Source: Mariniphaga sp964398855 (GTDB taxonomy: Bacteria > Bacteroidota > Bacteroidia > Bacteroidales > Prolixibacteraceae). Taken from it: a stretch of 34,782 bases of DNA. The translations under genes were made by a program, and so were the position numbers. Shown piece after piece: positions 7,243-15,323 of the stretch; within the stretch, counting starts at the first letter, position 1, and each line of letters opens with the position of its first letter. Where the stretch lies: assembly GCA_964398855.1 (NCBI GenBank), contig CAYNOQ010000022.1, positions 1 to 34,782 on the forward strand, written 5' to 3'. The notes under the pieces are model-generated. The model was given only the letters and a program-made list of their open reading frames with translations, was not told the DNA's origin and made no database searches.

Positions 7243-9387
7243 ATGACTGAAAAAAATGAGAAGGTAGAACAGGAAGTTCAGGACGTAACTGAACCGATTG
7301 TTCAGAACGAAGAAAAATCAAAAAACGAAGAAACCACTGCAACCGAAGAAGCAAAACCGGAAACTGAAAAAGTTGAAGAAACTCCGCAAGCTGACGAAAA
7401 AGCAGAAGCAGCTAAAGAAGAACAAGTTGAGGCAGAAGTAACTGAAGAAAAAAGCCTGACTGCCGAAGCAGAAACCGCCGAGGAAACAGCTGAAGAAGAA
7501 ACAGTTGTTGAAGAAGAAACTCCCGAAACAGAAACAGCAGCAGAAGTTGAAGCTGAAACAGAAACAGAAGAAGACAAAGAGTTTGACTGGGAAAGCCTCG
7601 AATCAGACGTTGATTCCTACTCCTCAAAACAAAGGGCTGAACTGGAAAAAATTTATGACGGCACACTGAACATCGTTGCCGAAAAAGAGGTATTAGAAGG
7701 CACCGTCATCGCACTTACCAAACGTGAAGTTGTGGTTGACATAGGCTACAAATCTGATGGAATTGTCAGCCTTAACGAATTTCGCTACAATCCCGAGCTG
7801 AAAGTTGGCGACAAAGTGGATGTTTTCATCGAAAGCCTTGAAGATAAAAAAGGGCAGATGATTCTTTCCCACAAAAAAGCACGGGCAACCCGTTCATGGG
7901 ATCGTGTTAATGAAGCGCTAGATCAGAATGAAATCATCAAAGGATTTATCAAATGCCGCACAAAAGGCGGTATGATTGTAGATGTCTTTGGCATTGAAGC
8001 ATTCCTCCCGGGTTCTCAGATTGACGTGAAGCCTATTCGCGATTACGATGTTTTCGTGGGTAAAACCATGGAGTTCAAGGTTGTGAAAATCAATCACGAA
8101 TACCGCAACGTGGTAGTATCTCACAAAGCGTTGATTGAAGCAGAACTTGAACAGCAGAAGAAGGAAATTATCTCCAAATTAGAAAAAGGTCAGGTTCTGG
8201 AAGGTACCGTAAAAAATATCACCTCATACGGTGTATTTATGGACCTCGGCGGCGTGGACGGGCTCATCCACATTACCGACCTCTCCTGGGGACGTATTAA
8301 TCACCCGACAGAAATTGTTGAATTAGATCAGAAACTGAACGTGGTGATTCTCGATTTCGACGACGACAAAAAACGAATTGCCTTAGGTTTGAAACAGCTT
8401 ACCCCGCATCCGTGGGATAATCTGGACGAAAACCTGAAAGTTGGCGACAAAGTTAAAGGTAAAGTCGTTGTGCTTGCCGACTACGGTGCATTTGTTGAAA
8501 TAGCGCCCGGCGTTGAAGGTCTTATCCACGTTTCGGAAATGTCATGGAGCCAGCATTTGCGCAGTGCACAGGATTTCCTGAAAGTGGGCGACGAAGTTGA
8601 AGCAGAAATACTGACTCTCGACCGCGAAGACCGCAAAATGTCATTGGGAATGAAGCAACTCAAAGTTGACCCATGGGAAAAAATCGACGAGAATTACGGT
8701 ATCGGTTCAACCCACACAGCACTTGTACGCAACTTCACCAACTTTGGTGTTTTTGTTGAAATCACCGAAGGTGTTGACGGCTTGATTCATATCTCCGACC
8801 TGAGCTGGACGAAGAAAATCAAACATCCGTCCGAAGCAACTGCAATCGGCGAAGAGATTGAAGTGGTTGTGCTGGACATTGACAAGGATAACCGCCGCTT
8901 AAGCCTTGGTCACAAGCAGCTTGAAGAGAATCCGTGGGATGTATTTGAAACCATTTTCACCATTGATTCGGTTCACGAAGGTACCATCATTGACCTGATG
9001 GATAAAGGTGCAGTTATCGCTTTGCCCTACGGCGTTGAAGGTTTTGCAACACCGCGTCATTTAGTGAAAGAAGACGGAACACAGGCAAAGCAGGATGAAA
9101 AATTAGAATTCAAAGTTATTGAATTCAACAAGTCAGCCAAGCGAATTATCGTTTCACATTCAAGAGTTTATGAAGACGAGAAACGCACGGATGAAACATC
9201 CAAACGCAGAACTCAGGCACGCACCACGAAAAAAGCTGTTCAGACAGTTAATGAAAATATCGAAAGAACAACCTTAGGCGATATTTCAGAGCTGGCAGCA
9301 TTGAAAACCGAGCTGGAACAGAAAGAGAAAAAGGAGAAGAAAAAGAAGGAAAAGAAAGCCGAAAGCACTCCTGATTCTGCCGAATAG
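7243..9387 (+). CDS. rpsA: 30S ribosomal protein S1 with long acidic N-terminal extension
   Basis: A 714-residue protein with six S1 RNA-binding domains at about residues 147-215, 227-300, 315-388, 402-475, 487-562 and 573-645. Typical repeats are GVFMDLGGVDGLIHITDLSWGR and GVFVEITEGVDGLIHISDLSW. S1 sits on the small ribosomal subunit and helps bind and unfold mRNA. The first about 112 residues are unusual: 41 of the first 110 are Glu, with much Ala, Thr and Val and no S1 fold. The C-terminus is the opposite, a Lys-rich tail (KEKKEKKKKEKKAE). The GAA/GCA-rich codons give this segment biased purine content on the coding strand. A consensus promoter lies at 7160-7190. Start ATG 7243 is the only sensible choice near that promoter. 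Confidence 0.97.
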   Translation: MTEKNEKVEQEVQDVTEPIVQNEEKSKNEETTATEEAKPETEKVEETPQADEKAEAAKEEQVEAEVTEEKSLTAEAETAEETAEEETVVEEETPETETAAEVEAETETEEDKEFDWESLESDVDSYSSKQRAELEKIYDGTLNIVAEKEVLEGTVIALTKREVVVDIGYKSDGIVSLNEFRYNPELKVGDKVDVFIESLEDKKGQMILSHKKARATRSWDRVNEALDQNEIIKGFIKCRTKGGMIVDVFGIEAFLPGSQIDVKPIRDYDVFVGKTMEFKVVKINHEYRNVVVSHKALIEAELEQQKKEIISKLEKGQVLEGTVKNITSYGVFMDLGGVDGLIHITDLSWGRINHPTEIVELDQKLNVVILDFDDDKKRIALGLKQLTPHPWDNLDENLKVGDKVKGKVVVLADYGAFVEIAPGVEGLIHVSEMSWSQHLRSAQDFLKVGDEVEAEILTLDREDRKMSLGMKQLKVDPWEKIDENYGIGSTHTALVRNFTNFGVFVEITEGVDGLIHISDLSWTKKIKHPSEATAIGEEIEVVVLDIDKDNRRLSLGHKQLEENPWDVFETIFTIDSVHEGTIIDLMDKGAVIALPYGVEGFATPRHLVKEDGTQAKQDEKLEFKVIEFNKSAKRIIVSHSRVYEDEKRTDETSKRRTQARTTKKAVQTVNENIERTTLGDISELAALKTELEQKEKKEKKKKEKKAESTPDSAE

Positions 9388-9449
9388 TTCCGGTGAAGTT
9401 TTTCTATATAATGATGAATTTATGTAAAAAGATTAGGTTTTGAGCAGAA

Positions 9450-10367
9450 ATGGCTTTTGAATTAACCATATTGGGAAGCAGCTCTGCACTACCGACATCT
9501 GAAAGATACCCGACCGCCCAGGTGCTGAAAGCATCGGGGCGGTTTTTTTTAATTGATTGCGGTGAAGGAACGCAAATGCAGATTCGCAAACAGAAAATTG
9601 CTTTCGGAAAAATCAGACATATCTTCATTTCGCATCTTCACGGCGATCACTATTACGGGTTAATCGGGCTTATTTCCACCTTTAATCTTTTAGGATTAAA
9701 AAACGATTTACACATCTATTCGCCAGCCCAACTGAAGGATGTACTCCAGCCCCAGCTTGATTTCATCAAAGCAGGATTGAGATTCAACATCATTTTTCAT
9801 TCGCTCGATTTTAAAAAACCACAGCTGATTTTCGAAGATAAAATAATCAAAGTAATTTCATTTCCGCTGAAACACAGCATCAACTGCTGCGGCTTCCTGT
9901 TTCGCGAAAAGATGAAAGAACGGAACATAAAAAAGGAATATGTTCAGAAGCTAAACATTCCCATTGCGCAAATCAAAGCCATAAAGCAAGGCGCCGGTTT
10001 TAAAACAGAAAATGGAGAAATCATTCCGAACGAAGAGCTTACCACACCGCCGCCTAAGCCGGTTTCCTACGCATTTTGTTCCGACACTGCCTTTTATCCA
10101 CCTGTGATTGAAACCATTAAGAATGTGAGCGCCCTCTACCATGAAGCCACCTTCACGGAAGATATGAAGGAGTGGGCTGTCAAAACCAGTCACTCCACAG
10201 CTTTGGATGCCGCTAAAATTGCAAAAATGGCAAATGCCGGAAAGCTCATCATCGGGCATTTTTCTTCACGCTATAAAACCACGGAGCTGTTTTTGAAAGA
10301 AGCGCAACGCGAATTTGAAAATACAGAAGTTGCCGTTGACGGAAAAACCTATCCGATAAAAGCATAA
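9450..10367 (+). CDS. rnz: Ribonuclease Z (tRNA 3' endonuclease)
   Basis: A 305-residue metallo-beta-lactamase-fold nuclease that removes 3' trailers from tRNA precursors. The zinc motif SHLHGDHYYG puts His62, His64, Asp66 and His67 in place. Further ligands are seen in FPLKHSINCCGF, in FCSDTAFY and in the C-terminal GHFSSRY. Length matches the short bacterial form. The N-terminal ILGSSSALPTSERYPTAQVL is typical of this family. It begins 62 bp after rpsA on the same strand with no terminator between, so it may be co-transcribed. Confidence 0.96.
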   Translation: MAFELTILGSSSALPTSERYPTAQVLKASGRFFLIDCGEGTQMQIRKQKIAFGKIRHIFISHLHGDHYYGLIGLISTFNLLGLKNDLHIYSPAQLKDVLQPQLDFIKAGLRFNIIFHSLDFKKPQLIFEDKIIKVISFPLKHSINCCGFLFREKMKERNIKKEYVQKLNIPIAQIKAIKQGAGFKTENGEIIPNEELTTPPPKPVSYAFCSDTAFYPPVIETIKNVSALYHEATFTEDMKEWAVKTSHSTALDAAKIAKMANAGKLIIGHFSSRYKTTELFLKEAQREFENTEVAVDGKTYPIKA

Positions 10368-10412
10368 AACAAGTTATGCCTAAAATGGCAGTTTTAAAAA
10401 ATAGGTTTGATT

Positions 10413-11846
10413 TCACACTGTTTTCTCCTCACCAAAAAAACTTTTGTCGAAATTTACTAAATAGAGCTTTTCAACCGGACGGGTGAAAGCGGTATATAAC
10501 CAACGATAATACTCCCTGTCCAACATCTCCTCCTTTAAAAATCCATGATCAACAAAAACAGCTTTCCACTGACCTCCCTGCGCCTTGTGGCAAGTGAGCG
10601 CATAGGCATATTTCACCTGAAGCGCGTTAAAATATGGATTTTCGCGAATTTTCTCCCAGCGTTTCCTTTTATTTCCAATATCCACATAATCCTCTGAAAC
10701 CGCTTCAAACAGCTGCCGGTTTTGTTCGTAGGAAAATGAAGCCGTTTCCAACGTAAGCGTATCCAAAAAGATTTTACAGTCAATTTCCACATCTTCATAA
10801 TCGGTAAAACGCAGACAGACGTTGGCAAACCGAAATCCATACAGCTCTTCGTAGCCATAAATGGAAACAACTTCAGCGCTTTCGCCATTGGCAATAAAAC
10901 CAAGCCCGGCGGTCTCTTTGCCCCAGAAATAATTATTTTTCACCACCATGAGCAAATCGCCTCTTTCCAGCTCATTTTCGCGGTATAAAACAGTTCCCCT
11001 TATACCTCTATTATAGAGATTCACCCTTTTGTTTGAGCGGGTAACAATTGTGGTTTCGTGAATACCATATTTACTGTAGCAGCCTGAAATTTCTTCGATC
11101 AGTTCGCCTCCCGAAATTCTCACCACATCATCAAAAGAACCGGAATTGAAATGCAAAAACTTACGCGTATCTCCCTGTTCAATATGATTTCTGATTTGGG
11201 TGGCACACGAAAGGATTCCCGAATCAGCTGCCTGACGGACGACTTCCGTTAAAATAAATTCACTTGTGGCAAATCCCCGGCTTTTCAGGTTTTGGGCTTC
11301 CAGTGCAGGACTAACCGGCAATCCGACCGGTGGAAGCTGAGCAGTGTCGCCAACCAAAATGAGATGGCAGTTTCTTCCCGAATAGACATATTCAAGAATA
11401 TCATCCAGAAGTCTGCCGGTGCCAAAAACTGAATTTTCACTGCTTTCGTTGGAGATCATGGAAACTTCGTCGATCACAAACCAGGTATCTGCAAACAAAT
11501 TTTTGTCAACAACAAACCTTCCGGTTCCGTCTGAAGTGGTTTGCTGTCTGTAAATTTTTTTGTGCACGGTAAATGCAGGAATTCCCGTGTAGCCGGACAT
11601 CACTTTTGCAGCGCGCCCGGTTGGCGCCATCAGTACAACACGAATCTTTAAAACTGCGAGCGTTTTTACCAGCACATTTATCATTGTTGTCTTGCCGGTT
11701 CCGGCAAAACCTTTTATCAACATTATTTTATCCGGCTCTCCCGTAGCGATAAAATGGGCTAAACCAGTCATTAACTCTGACTGACAGGAAGTTGGAACAA
11801 AAGGCATGTTTTGCTCCAAAAGTGCTTTAACATGATTTTTTATCAT
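10413..11846 (-). CDS. RecD-like superfamily 1 DNA helicase / AAA ATPase
   Basis: A 477-residue ATP-dependent DNA helicase of the RecD2/TraA-like SF1B group. Walker A GFAGTGKTT is at 46-54, the APTGRAAKVM motif (Ia) at 74-83, Walker B DEVSM at 126-130, a GDTAQLPPVG motif (III) near residue 170, and the C-terminal UvrD-like motifs ALTCHKAQGGQWKAVFVD and YRWLYTAFTRPVEKLYLV near 420-465. The long N-terminal region of full RecD2 is missing, as in short chromosomal homologues common in Bacteroidota. It is probably involved in DNA repair or replication-fork processing, but its exact role is unknown. It is convergent with rnz and divergent from the gene at 11940. Confidence 0.9.
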   Translation of the reverse strand: MIKNHVKALLEQNMPFVPTSCQSELMTGLAHFIATGEPDKIMLIKGFAGTGKTTMINVLVKTLAVLKIRVVLMAPTGRAAKVMSGYTGIPAFTVHKKIYRQQTTSDGTGRFVVDKNLFADTWFVIDEVSMISNESSENSVFGTGRLLDDILEYVYSGRNCHLILVGDTAQLPPVGLPVSPALEAQNLKSRGFATSEFILTEVVRQAADSGILSCATQIRNHIEQGDTRKFLHFNSGSFDDVVRISGGELIEEISGCYSKYGIHETTIVTRSNKRVNLYNRGIRGTVLYRENELERGDLLMVVKNNYFWGKETAGLGFIANGESAEVVSIYGYEELYGFRFANVCLRFTDYEDVEIDCKIFLDTLTLETASFSYEQNRQLFEAVSEDYVDIGNKRKRWEKIRENPYFNALQVKYAYALTCHKAQGGQWKAVFVDHGFLKEEMLDREYYRWLYTAFTRPVEKLYLVNFDKSFFGEEKTV

Positions 11847-11894
11847 AACGGCTAAAATAAATGATTACAAGATAAGGTAATTTGTTTTTTTTTA

Positions 11895-11902
11895 TAATTT
11901 TG
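11895..11902 (+). promoter_or_regulatory. Possible -7 box upstream of the pilin-like gene
   Basis: TAATTTTG matches TAnnTTTG exactly, about 37 bp before the ATG at 11940, but no TTTG or TTG is found 19-20 bp further up. The preceding run of nine T residues is the only other signal. Confidence 0.35.
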
Positions 11903-11939
11903 TGAGCATTCGACAATAATCTTACTTAAAATTTTTAAA

Positions 11940-12572
11940 ATGAGAGCTGTTATTCAAATTTCACTTACTGCTGTTGCAATTTTTTTGGGTTATTTGATTT
12001 ACAAAAGTATTCAGGACCCTATCAATTTTGAGAAAGAAAAGGATGCACGGTATGAACAAACCATCGAAAAATTAAAAGACATCCGAAAAGCCCAACTGGC
12101 TTACAAAGATGTTTACGGAAAGTTTACCGGCAGCTGGGATACACTTATCCACTTTATCAAATATGATTCTTTAAGGAACGTGCGTAAAATCGGCGAGTTG
12201 ACCGACAGTATGATTGATGCGGGGCTAACCGAAAGAAGAGCTTTGCAGAGAGGCCTGATTATTCGTGATACCATCAGAGTACCTGTGCTGGGAACTGTGT
12301 TTGATAAATCATTCAATGCCGACCAACTAAAGTATATTCCGGCGGAGGATACAGTTGCCATATTTGATATGGGAGCAAATGTTATTACTACCGGTTCCGG
12401 AATTAAAGTTCCTGTTTTTGAGGCTAAAGCCCACAATAACATCGTTCTTAAAGGGCTTGACAGACAGTTCGTAATCAACATGAATGAGCAACGCAGGCTC
12501 AATGAGAGATATCCCGGATTAAAGGTAGGCTCGCTTACCGAATCTGTCAACAACGCCGGAAATTGGGAATAA
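11940..12572 (+). CDS. Single-pass membrane protein, pilin-like N-terminus, unknown function
   Basis: A 210-residue protein with one hydrophobic segment at about residues 4-22 (IQISLTAVAIFLGYLIYKSI), followed by a charged helix (YEQTIEKLKDIRKAQLAYKDVYGKF) and a soluble domain. A hydrophobic N-terminal helix running into a charged helix and then 'YKDVYGKFTGSWDTLIHFI' resembles type II secretion/type IV pilus pseudopilins, but no prepilin peptidase site is evident, so this is only a resemblance. The soluble domain is probably periplasmic. It is followed 4 bp later by the DUF3822 gene, which starts a tight run into rsmD. I cannot name a specific function. Confidence 0.7.
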   Translation: MRAVIQISLTAVAIFLGYLIYKSIQDPINFEKEKDARYEQTIEKLKDIRKAQLAYKDVYGKFTGSWDTLIHFIKYDSLRNVRKIGELTDSMIDAGLTERRALQRGLIIRDTIRVPVLGTVFDKSFNADQLKYIPAEDTVAIFDMGANVITTGSGIKVPVFEAKAHNNIVLKGLDRQFVINMNEQRRLNERYPGLKVGSLTESVNNAGNWE

Positions 12573-12576
12573 TAAA

Positions 12577-13395
12577 ATGGTTAGCCGGATAACAGATTCC
12601 GAATTTGACAGCAACCGGACAAAAGAATATAAATTATCCATCCTGGTCAGCCAGGATGGATTTTCTTTTTCTGTGGTGCATCCGCTCAAAAACAGAATCT
12701 TAGCTTTTTATGAGGAGAAGATTAACCTGAGCTCAATACATTTTATTGGGAGAAGATTCGAGGAATGGCTTGATAGTCAGGGAATTCTGCAAAATAATTT
12801 TGCGGAAATCAATCTTTACTACAATTCTGGCAAATATACTCCGGCGCCTTCAGAATTTTACGATTATGAAAATCAGAACGCACTGATAAACCTGCTTCAC
12901 GGCAGCGATAAAGCATGCGAAACAAGAGACAATTACATTCCCGAAATTTCTGCAAACCTGATTTTTACAGTTCCAATTTCCCTGATTGAAGCATTTCAAA
13001 ATCATTTTCCCGGGATACCGGTTCAGCATCCGCTTTCCGGTTTTATTGCAAGTACAGTCCAAAATATTGACTCGGAAATAAATCTCAGTTCCCTGATCAT
13101 CAACGAGAGTAGTTTCGACCTGCTCCTTTTTTCTAAGGGTAGTCTGCTCGCAGTCAATCATTTTAAATCGGTTATCCCGGATGATGTTGCCTATTTTCTG
13201 TTTTCTGTAATTAAATATCATAATATCAGTGCAGAAAATCTGAAAATAGAATTGGCGGGAAGCATCACGGAAGAGAATAAGATTTTCAATGCCCTTCATA
13301 AATTGTTTAAAAATATTCGCTTAAAAGATATTTCCGTCAATTACGATTTTGAAGTTTTTGGTACCTTCCCGCGCATTCACACTCCATTTTATTAG
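12577..13395 (+). CDS. DUF3822 family protein
   Basis: A 272-residue soluble protein of the DUF3822 family, which is largely restricted to Bacteroidota. The N-terminal half contains KLSILVSQDGFSFSVVHPLKNRIL and the C-terminal half SSLIINESSFDLLLFSKGSLLAVNHFKS followed by DVAYFLFSVIKYHNISAENLKIELAGSI. That second pattern (beta-hairpin with 'fdlllf..G.l', then a helix, then a strand ending in 'laG') looks to me like the actin-like/PilM-GspL fold, which is inference. It lies between the pilin-like gene (4 bp) and rsmD (2 bp), so it is part of an operon; the DUF3822-rsmD pairing is common in this phylum. No enzyme motif was found. Confidence 0.85.
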   Translation: MVSRITDSEFDSNRTKEYKLSILVSQDGFSFSVVHPLKNRILAFYEEKINLSSIHFIGRRFEEWLDSQGILQNNFAEINLYYNSGKYTPAPSEFYDYENQNALINLLHGSDKACETRDNYIPEISANLIFTVPISLIEAFQNHFPGIPVQHPLSGFIASTVQNIDSEINLSSLIINESSFDLLLFSKGSLLAVNHFKSVIPDDVAYFLFSVIKYHNISAENLKIELAGSITEENKIFNALHKLFKNIRLKDISVNYDFEVFGTFPRIHTPFY

Positions 13396-13397
13396 CC

Positions 13398-13940
13398 ATG
13401 CGCATTATCGGCGGAAAATATAAAGGCAGAATAATTGAACCTGTCAAAAAATTTTCATCGCGTCCAACGACCGATCAGGCAAAAGAAGCGCTTTTCAACA
13501 TTTTGGAAAACCGCTACGACCTGAGCGGAATGAAAATTCTCGATCTTTTTTCGGGAACCGGCAGTATCGGCTATGAATTTGCAAGCCGCGGAGCCGGCGA
13601 AGTTATTTTCATCGAAAAAGATTTCCGCCACATTCGCCACATCAGGGAAATGCTCAAAAAATTAGAGATTGAGAATGCGCAAGCTATCTGCATGGATGTT
13701 TTCAAATACCTGAAAGGCAGTCGTGAAAAATTTGACATCATTTTTGCCGATCCTCCTTTTGATGCGCCTTATATTCCGGAGATTCCGGAATCGGTTTTTG
13801 ATGCTGAAGTATTGGCAGAAAACGGATTGTTTATTTTAGAACATCCTAAGAATTTTAATCTTTCCGAGCTTCCCTTTTTCACCGAGCTTCGAAAATACGG
13901 AAAAGTAAATTTCAGTTTTTTCCGCAAGCAAACACTTTAA
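13398..13940 (+). CDS. rsmD: 16S rRNA (guanine(966)-N(2))-methyltransferase
   Basis: A 180-residue class I methyltransferase that methylates G966 of 16S rRNA using S-adenosylmethionine. The RsmD N-terminus MRIIGGKYKGRII and RPTTDQAKEALFNIL are diagnostic. SAM motif I LDLFSGTGSIG is at 48-58, and the catalytic motif IV DPPF at 118-121. Length is normal. It begins 2 bp after DUF3822 and ends the short operon. Confidence 0.96.
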   Translation: MRIIGGKYKGRIIEPVKKFSSRPTTDQAKEALFNILENRYDLSGMKILDLFSGTGSIGYEFASRGAGEVIFIEKDFRHIRHIREMLKKLEIENAQAICMDVFKYLKGSREKFDIIFADPPFDAPYIPEIPESVFDAEVLAENGLFILEHPKNFNLSELPFFTELRKYGKVNFSFFRKQTL

Positions 13941-13970
13941 TATAAATACTGAACAGCAATCAACTGTTTC

Positions 13971-14573
13971 TCAGTCCGCTTTCCTTTTGATGCTGCACCC
14001 CAAAGGTTTTGTCTCCGCAACTGCAACTTTCTCTCCGGCAGCAATGCTGGCAATGGCATTTTTCGCATAGGGCTGTTTTACTTCGTCCGGATTTTTGTAG
14101 TTGTCATCAATCACACCTTTATAGGCGAGCGTCATATTTTTATCGAACAGAAACACGTGCGGCGTGGTTTGCCCGCCAAAAGCGTTGGCAATCCGGCTCT
14201 CTTCATCAACGACGTAAGGAAAATCGTAGCTGTGCTTTGCAGCCTGACTTTTCATGTCTTCATAAGAATCACCGCTGTTGCGGCTGCCATAATTGGAATT
14301 AATGACAATCATGCCCACTTTATGGCTTTGCGCAAAATTTTTCAGTTCATTGTAACGCTTCTCCCACTCTTTTACGAATGGGCAGGTGTTACAGGAAAAA
14401 ATCACCATCAGTCCATTCTCGCCGGCGGCATCAGCCATCGAAATTTTTTCACCTGAAACGTCAAGCATTTTCACATCGGCAAGAAGCGCCTTCTCCCCTA
14501 TCCCAATCGTTGCCGAAGCATTCCATGCCGGAATAAAGGAGCACACTAAAAGAAACATCAATATTTTTTTCAT
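13971..14573 (-). CDS. Exported thioredoxin-like/peroxiredoxin-like (AhpC-TSA/redoxin) protein
   Basis: Taking the ATG at 14573 gives a 200-residue protein with a Sec signal (MKKILMFLLVCSFIPAWNAS, cleavage near ASA). The frame is open further upstream to 14639, but that extension is not signal-like. The mature protein is a thioredoxin fold: GEKALLADVKMLDVSGEKISM is the peroxiredoxin-type opening, FSCNTCPFVKEW holds the redox pair CxxC at 61-64, and GGQTTPHVFLFDKN carries the cis-Pro loop. It probably works as a periplasmic thiol-disulfide or peroxide-related enzyme; the partner is unknown. The gene is divergent from pdxH and convergent with rsmD. Confidence 0.88.
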   Translation of the reverse strand: MKKILMFLLVCSFIPAWNASATIGIGEKALLADVKMLDVSGEKISMADAAGENGLMVIFSCNTCPFVKEWEKRYNELKNFAQSHKVGMIVINSNYGSRNSGDSYEDMKSQAAKHSYDFPYVVDEESRIANAFGGQTTPHVFLFDKNMTLAYKGVIDDNYKNPDEVKQPYAKNAIASIAAGEKVAVAETKPLGCSIKRKAD

Positions 14574-14681
14574 AATTCTGAATTTAATTTTAATGTAACA
14601 CTCAAACCAAAAAAACAGGAGACAAACAAAAAAGTTCATAAATTGTTTTTTCTATTGATTTTAAAACTAATAAGTTATAAA

Positions 14682-15317
14682 ATGAATATCAGCTCATACA
14701 GAAATGAATATACCACTTCTGAAATTTCGGAAGAAAATATTGATAAAGACCCGGTTACTCAGTTTAATCACTGGATGAAAGATGCGCTTGCATCCGATGA
14801 GCCGGAACCGACAGCAATGGCGCTTTCCACTTTTGGAACGGATGGTTTTCCTTCGTCAAGGATTGTTTTGCTCAAATCCTTTGATGAACAGGGGTTTGTC
14901 TTTTTCACCAATTACAATTCAGATAAAGGAAATGCAATTTCATCAAACAGTGCGGTAACGCTGCTCTTTTTCTGGGCTAAACTTGAACGGCAGGTGAGAA
15001 TCAGCGGTTTTGCAGAAAAAGTGAGTACTGAAATTTCGAAAAACTACTACAACTCCAGACCACTGGCAAGCAGAATCGGAGCGTGGGCATCGGAGCAGAG
15101 CCATGTAATTTCTTCGCGGGAAGAACTCGAAAAGCGATTTGAAGAGATGGAACAGAAGTTTGAAGACCGGGAACCGCCACTGCCACCATTTTGGGGTGGT
15201 TTCAGGGTCATTCCCGAGAAAATAGAGTTCTGGCAGGGAAGGACAAACCGCCTGCACGACCGCATTCTTTTTGAAAAGAATGATACAAATTGGAAAATCA
15301 GGCGTCTTGCGCCCTGA
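14682..15317 (+). CDS. pdxH: Pyridoxamine 5'-phosphate oxidase
   Basis: A 211-residue FMN enzyme that oxidises pyridoxine or pyridoxamine 5'-phosphate to pyridoxal 5'-phosphate. The ATG at 14682 (MNISSYRNEYTTSEI) gives the usual family length; an in-frame ATG at 14643 would add 13 residues that look like leader translation. FMN- and substrate-binding features are SRIVLLKSFDEQGFVFFTNY, LFFWAKLERQVRISG and SRPLASRIGAWASEQS. The C-terminal WGGFRVIPEKIEFWQGR and NRLHDRI are the PdxH signature. It may serve PLP enzymes such as the threonine aldolase nearby, but no operon link exists. Confidence 0.96.
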   Translation: MNISSYRNEYTTSEISEENIDKDPVTQFNHWMKDALASDEPEPTAMALSTFGTDGFPSSRIVLLKSFDEQGFVFFTNYNSDKGNAISSNSAVTLLFFWAKLERQVRISGFAEKVSTEISKNYYNSRPLASRIGAWASEQSHVISSREELEKRFEEMEQKFEDREPPLPPFWGGFRVIPEKIEFWQGRTNRLHDRILFEKNDTNWKIRRLAP

Positions 15318-15323
15318 TTTGTG

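Noticed and set aside
7302..7666. Minus-strand open frames opposite the start of rpsA
   Set aside because: They are a by-product of the GAA/GCA-rich codons of the acidic extension; composition is Ser/Val or Leu/Phe runs.
10370..10400. Terminator between rnz and the helicase
   Set aside because: Only a 4-bp TGCC/GGCA stem can form, too weak to support.
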